Source: Clostridiales bacterium (GTDB lineage: Bacteria; Bacillota; Clostridia; Christensenellales; Borkfalkiaceae). Taken from it: a stretch of 64,000 nt of DNA. The translations under genes were made by a program, and so were the position numbers. The stretch lies in the NCBI GenBank assembly GCA_015055945.1, contig SVHH01000001.1, positions 186,001 through 250,000 of the forward strand. Reading direction: 5' to 3'. Of this stretch, positions 62,865 through 64,000 are shown one piece after another. How positions within the stretch are numbered: position 1 is the first letter of the stretch; each line of letters starts with the position of its first letter. The notes below the pieces were generated by a model. That model made no database searches, was not told where the DNA came from, and saw only the letters and a program-made list of their open reading frames with translations.

Positions 62865-63359
62865 CTAAATACTGAACAATCCACCTAATTTGTTGGTTTG
62901 CGCGTGCGTCAGCGCAACCGCCAAAGCATCAGCCGCGTCGTCAGGCTTAGGGATTGCTTTTAAGTTAAGAAACATCTTTACCATAGCCTGAATTTGCTTT
63001 TTTTCCGCCCTACCGTAACCAGTAAGCGCTTGCTTGATTTGTAAGGGGGTGTATTCGTAAATTCTACCACACTCTTTTATACAAGTTAACAACACCACGC
63101 CCCTTGCGTGCGCAACCGCAATAGCCGTTTTAACGTTTTTTGCAAAGAACAGTTCTTCAATAGCAATTTCATCAGGCTTATACTTATCGATAATCTGCTT
63201 AACACCCTTTTCTATCATAGCAAGGCGAACGGCTATATTTTCTTCCTTGGGGGTTGAAACTATGCCGTAATCAAGCATCTCGGGCTTTTTTCTTTTTTCT
63301 GTTTTAATTACCCCGTAACCAAGCGTTGCAATACCAGGGTCAAAACCTACGATTATCAT
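62865..63359 (-). CDS. ruvC: Holliday junction endonuclease RuvC
   Basis: Resolves Holliday junctions. The 164 residues carry the catalytic acids D7 (GFDPG), E68 (IEELFF) and the Asp pair in PDDAADAL near residue 140. It is first in the ruvC-ruvA-ruvB-queA-tgt unit. ATG 63359 has no ribosome-binding site and the likely -10 (TGGTAAAAT) leaves only a very short leader. Confidence 0.95.
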   Translation of the reverse strand: MIIVGFDPGIATLGYGVIKTEKRKKPEMLDYGIVSTPKEENIAVRLAMIEKGVKQIIDKYKPDEIAIEELFFAKNVKTAIAVAHARGVVLLTCIKECGRIYEYTPLQIKQALTGYGRAEKKQIQAMVKMFLNLKAIPKPDDAADALAVALTHAQTNKLGGLFSI

Positions 63360-63399
63360 ACATTATATTGTACTTTATTTTACCACAAAAGTCAATAAT
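63360..63399 (-). promoter_or_regulatory. Promoter of the ruvC-tgt unit
   Basis: Extended -10 TGGTAAAAT or, alternatively, TTGACT-17-TACAAT, which would put the start inside ruvC. The first leaves a leader of roughly 8 bases. Confidence 0.45.
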
Positions 63400-63411
63400 A
63401 AAGGTACAAAT

Positions 63412-63450
63412 AAAAACGCGGCGCTCTATATTTTGAGCGCCGCGTTTTTT
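63412..63450 (-). terminator. Terminator of the HtrA-like gene
   Basis: Perfect 15-base stem AAAAACGCGGCGCTC (63412-63426) with its complement (63435-63449) and a T-rich tail. Confidence 0.92.
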
Positions 63451-63461
63451 ATTATACTATT

Positions 63462-63998
63462 TTATTTTGTTCTGTAACCAGTATCACAGAATATCATCTG
63501 CTCGGTTAAGTCAATAGTTATCGTCATTTGGGTGTTACCGCGGTAAATTTCGATTGCGAAACTGTCGCCTAAACGCAAATGCGTTCTAAGATATGCAAGC
63601 GCGTTTGCAAAGCCGTCAACTGAATTAAAAGATTGTTTATAACTGAGTTTTGAACAACTTAAACCTTTCAAAACGTCGTTTACTTTCAACTTGCCGTCAG
63701 CATTTGAACCTTCAACTACTGAAGCAACTATAGGCGTGGTGTTGCTTTGAGATAAACTTGTTATTGTTACACCAACTTCCCAACTACCTGAAACGTAACC
63801 GAAGTTCTTTTGATTAAAGGTGTTAAAATGTGTTCCGATAAGTTGTGTTGCAATATACTCAAAGCCACCGTTTTTGATATAGGTCGTTTCGTAAGGAATA
63901 GCGTAGTTTATGCCGTCGTAAGTTTCACTACCAGCGTTAGTAATGCCAACGAGTTCGCCGTAATAGTTGAAAAGTCCGCCACCCGAACTACCGTGGTT
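63462..63998 (-). CDS. HtrA-like serine protease with PDZ domain (N-terminus beyond window)
   Basis: The 178 visible C-terminal residues start inside the protease domain: NHGSSGGGLFN carries the active-site Ser (GNSGGP in most relatives), followed by GELVGITN and AIPYE, as in trypsin-like HtrA/DegP. The last about 95 residues form a PDZ domain (VEGSNADGKLKVNDVLKGL; FAIEIYRGNTQ). His and Asp of the triad, and any signal/anchor, lie right of base 64000. Probably an envelope quality-control protease. Its start is not in the window. Confidence 0.85.
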   Translation of the reverse strand, partial: NHGSSGGGLFNYYGELVGITNAGSETYDGINYAIPYETTYIKNGGFEYIATQLIGTHFNTFNQKNFGYVSGSWEVGVTITSLSQSNTTPIVASVVEGSNADGKLKVNDVLKGLSCSKLSYKQSFNSVDGFANALAYLRTHLRLGDSFAIEIYRGNTQMTITIDLTEQMIFCDTGYRTK

Positions 63999-64000
63999 AA

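Overview
The window reads as a single stretch of chromosome from a low-GC Gram-positive (Firmicutes/Clostridia-type) anaerobe. Supporting signs are the gene orders ruvC-ruvA-ruvB-queA-tgt-yajC-TIGR04086 and dgt-dnaG-rpoD-trmK-nif3-zinc ribbon, a DUF4364 gene, a type III glutamine synthetase, an NAD-linked [FeFe] hydrogenase beside an Nfn transhydrogenase, TTGACA/TATAAT-type promoters, strong Shine-Dalgarno sequences and many hairpin/T-tract terminators. Base composition looks near 40% GC by eye (not counted). An uncultured gut-type clostridium is my best guess, but no rRNA, tRNA or marker phylogeny is available here. I saw no phage, insertion sequence, CRISPR array, tRNA or rRNA gene.

Layout. 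1-2.9 kb (minus): typA (cut by the window edge), a NUDIX hydrolase and an unknown helical protein. 3.2-5.6 kb (plus): DUF4364, a TSCPD protein, a cytidylate kinase-like protein and trmO. 5.7-8.2 kb (minus): two in-frame membrane ORFs separated by one TAA, a DUF1295 protein and a DMT transporter with a histidine-rich tail. 8.5-15.2 kb (minus): a three-gene [FeFe] hydrogenase and a two-gene Nfn, a compact hydrogen/ferredoxin/NAD(P)H module. 15.4-19.4 kb (minus): glnN followed closely by a TPR-like membrane protein and a PP2C phosphatase. 19.6-20.5 kb: a YhcH protein, a methylglyoxal synthase relic and a structured repeat. 20.5-29.4 kb (minus): rny, recA, a cinA-like gene, pgsA, rimO, ftsK. 29.6-35.6 kb (minus): the rpoD/dnaG macro-operon. 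35.8-41.4 kb (minus): uvrA, uvrB and two small winged-helix/transmembrane proteins. 41.6-43.7 kb (plus): a GDPD, a thioesterase and a BclA-like collagen protein. 43.8-47.1 kb: a ComEC-like MBL lipoprotein, a patatin, a small multidrug-export family protein and a TtcA-like thiolase. 47.1-54 kb: a surface-polysaccharide group (two Wzz-like proteins, an ABC exporter, a polymerase/ligase, a CapD-like enzyme) running into dxs. 56-58 kb (plus): M29 aminopeptidase and rsmE. 58-63.4 kb (minus): TIGR04086, yajC, tgt, queA, ruvBAC. 63.46 kb to the edge (minus): the C-terminal part of an HtrA-like protease.

How it fits together. Most of the DNA encodes housekeeping functions: replication (dnaG, dgt), transcription (rpoD), repair/recombination (recA, uvrAB, ruvABC), tRNA/rRNA/ribosome modification (trmO, trmK, ttcA-like, tgt/queA, rsmE, rimO) and mRNA decay (rny). 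The metabolic core implied is fermentative: reduced ferredoxin and NAD(P)H are balanced by Nfn and disposed of as H2. The collagen-like gene sits under a sequence resembling a mother-cell (sigma-E/sigma-K) sporulation promoter, which hints at spore formation.

The most notable non-standard signals are a structured repeat family with conserved inner arms and copy-specific complementary outer arms after hydA and rny (with a likely relic near uvrA), an element shared by the hydrogenase and nfn downstream regions, a glnN-TPR/TM-PP2C operon, a tandem pair of tail-anchored winged-helix proteins joined to uvrBA, and two genes with identical TATAAT-N6-ATG geometry and no ribosome-binding site (candidate leaderless mRNAs).
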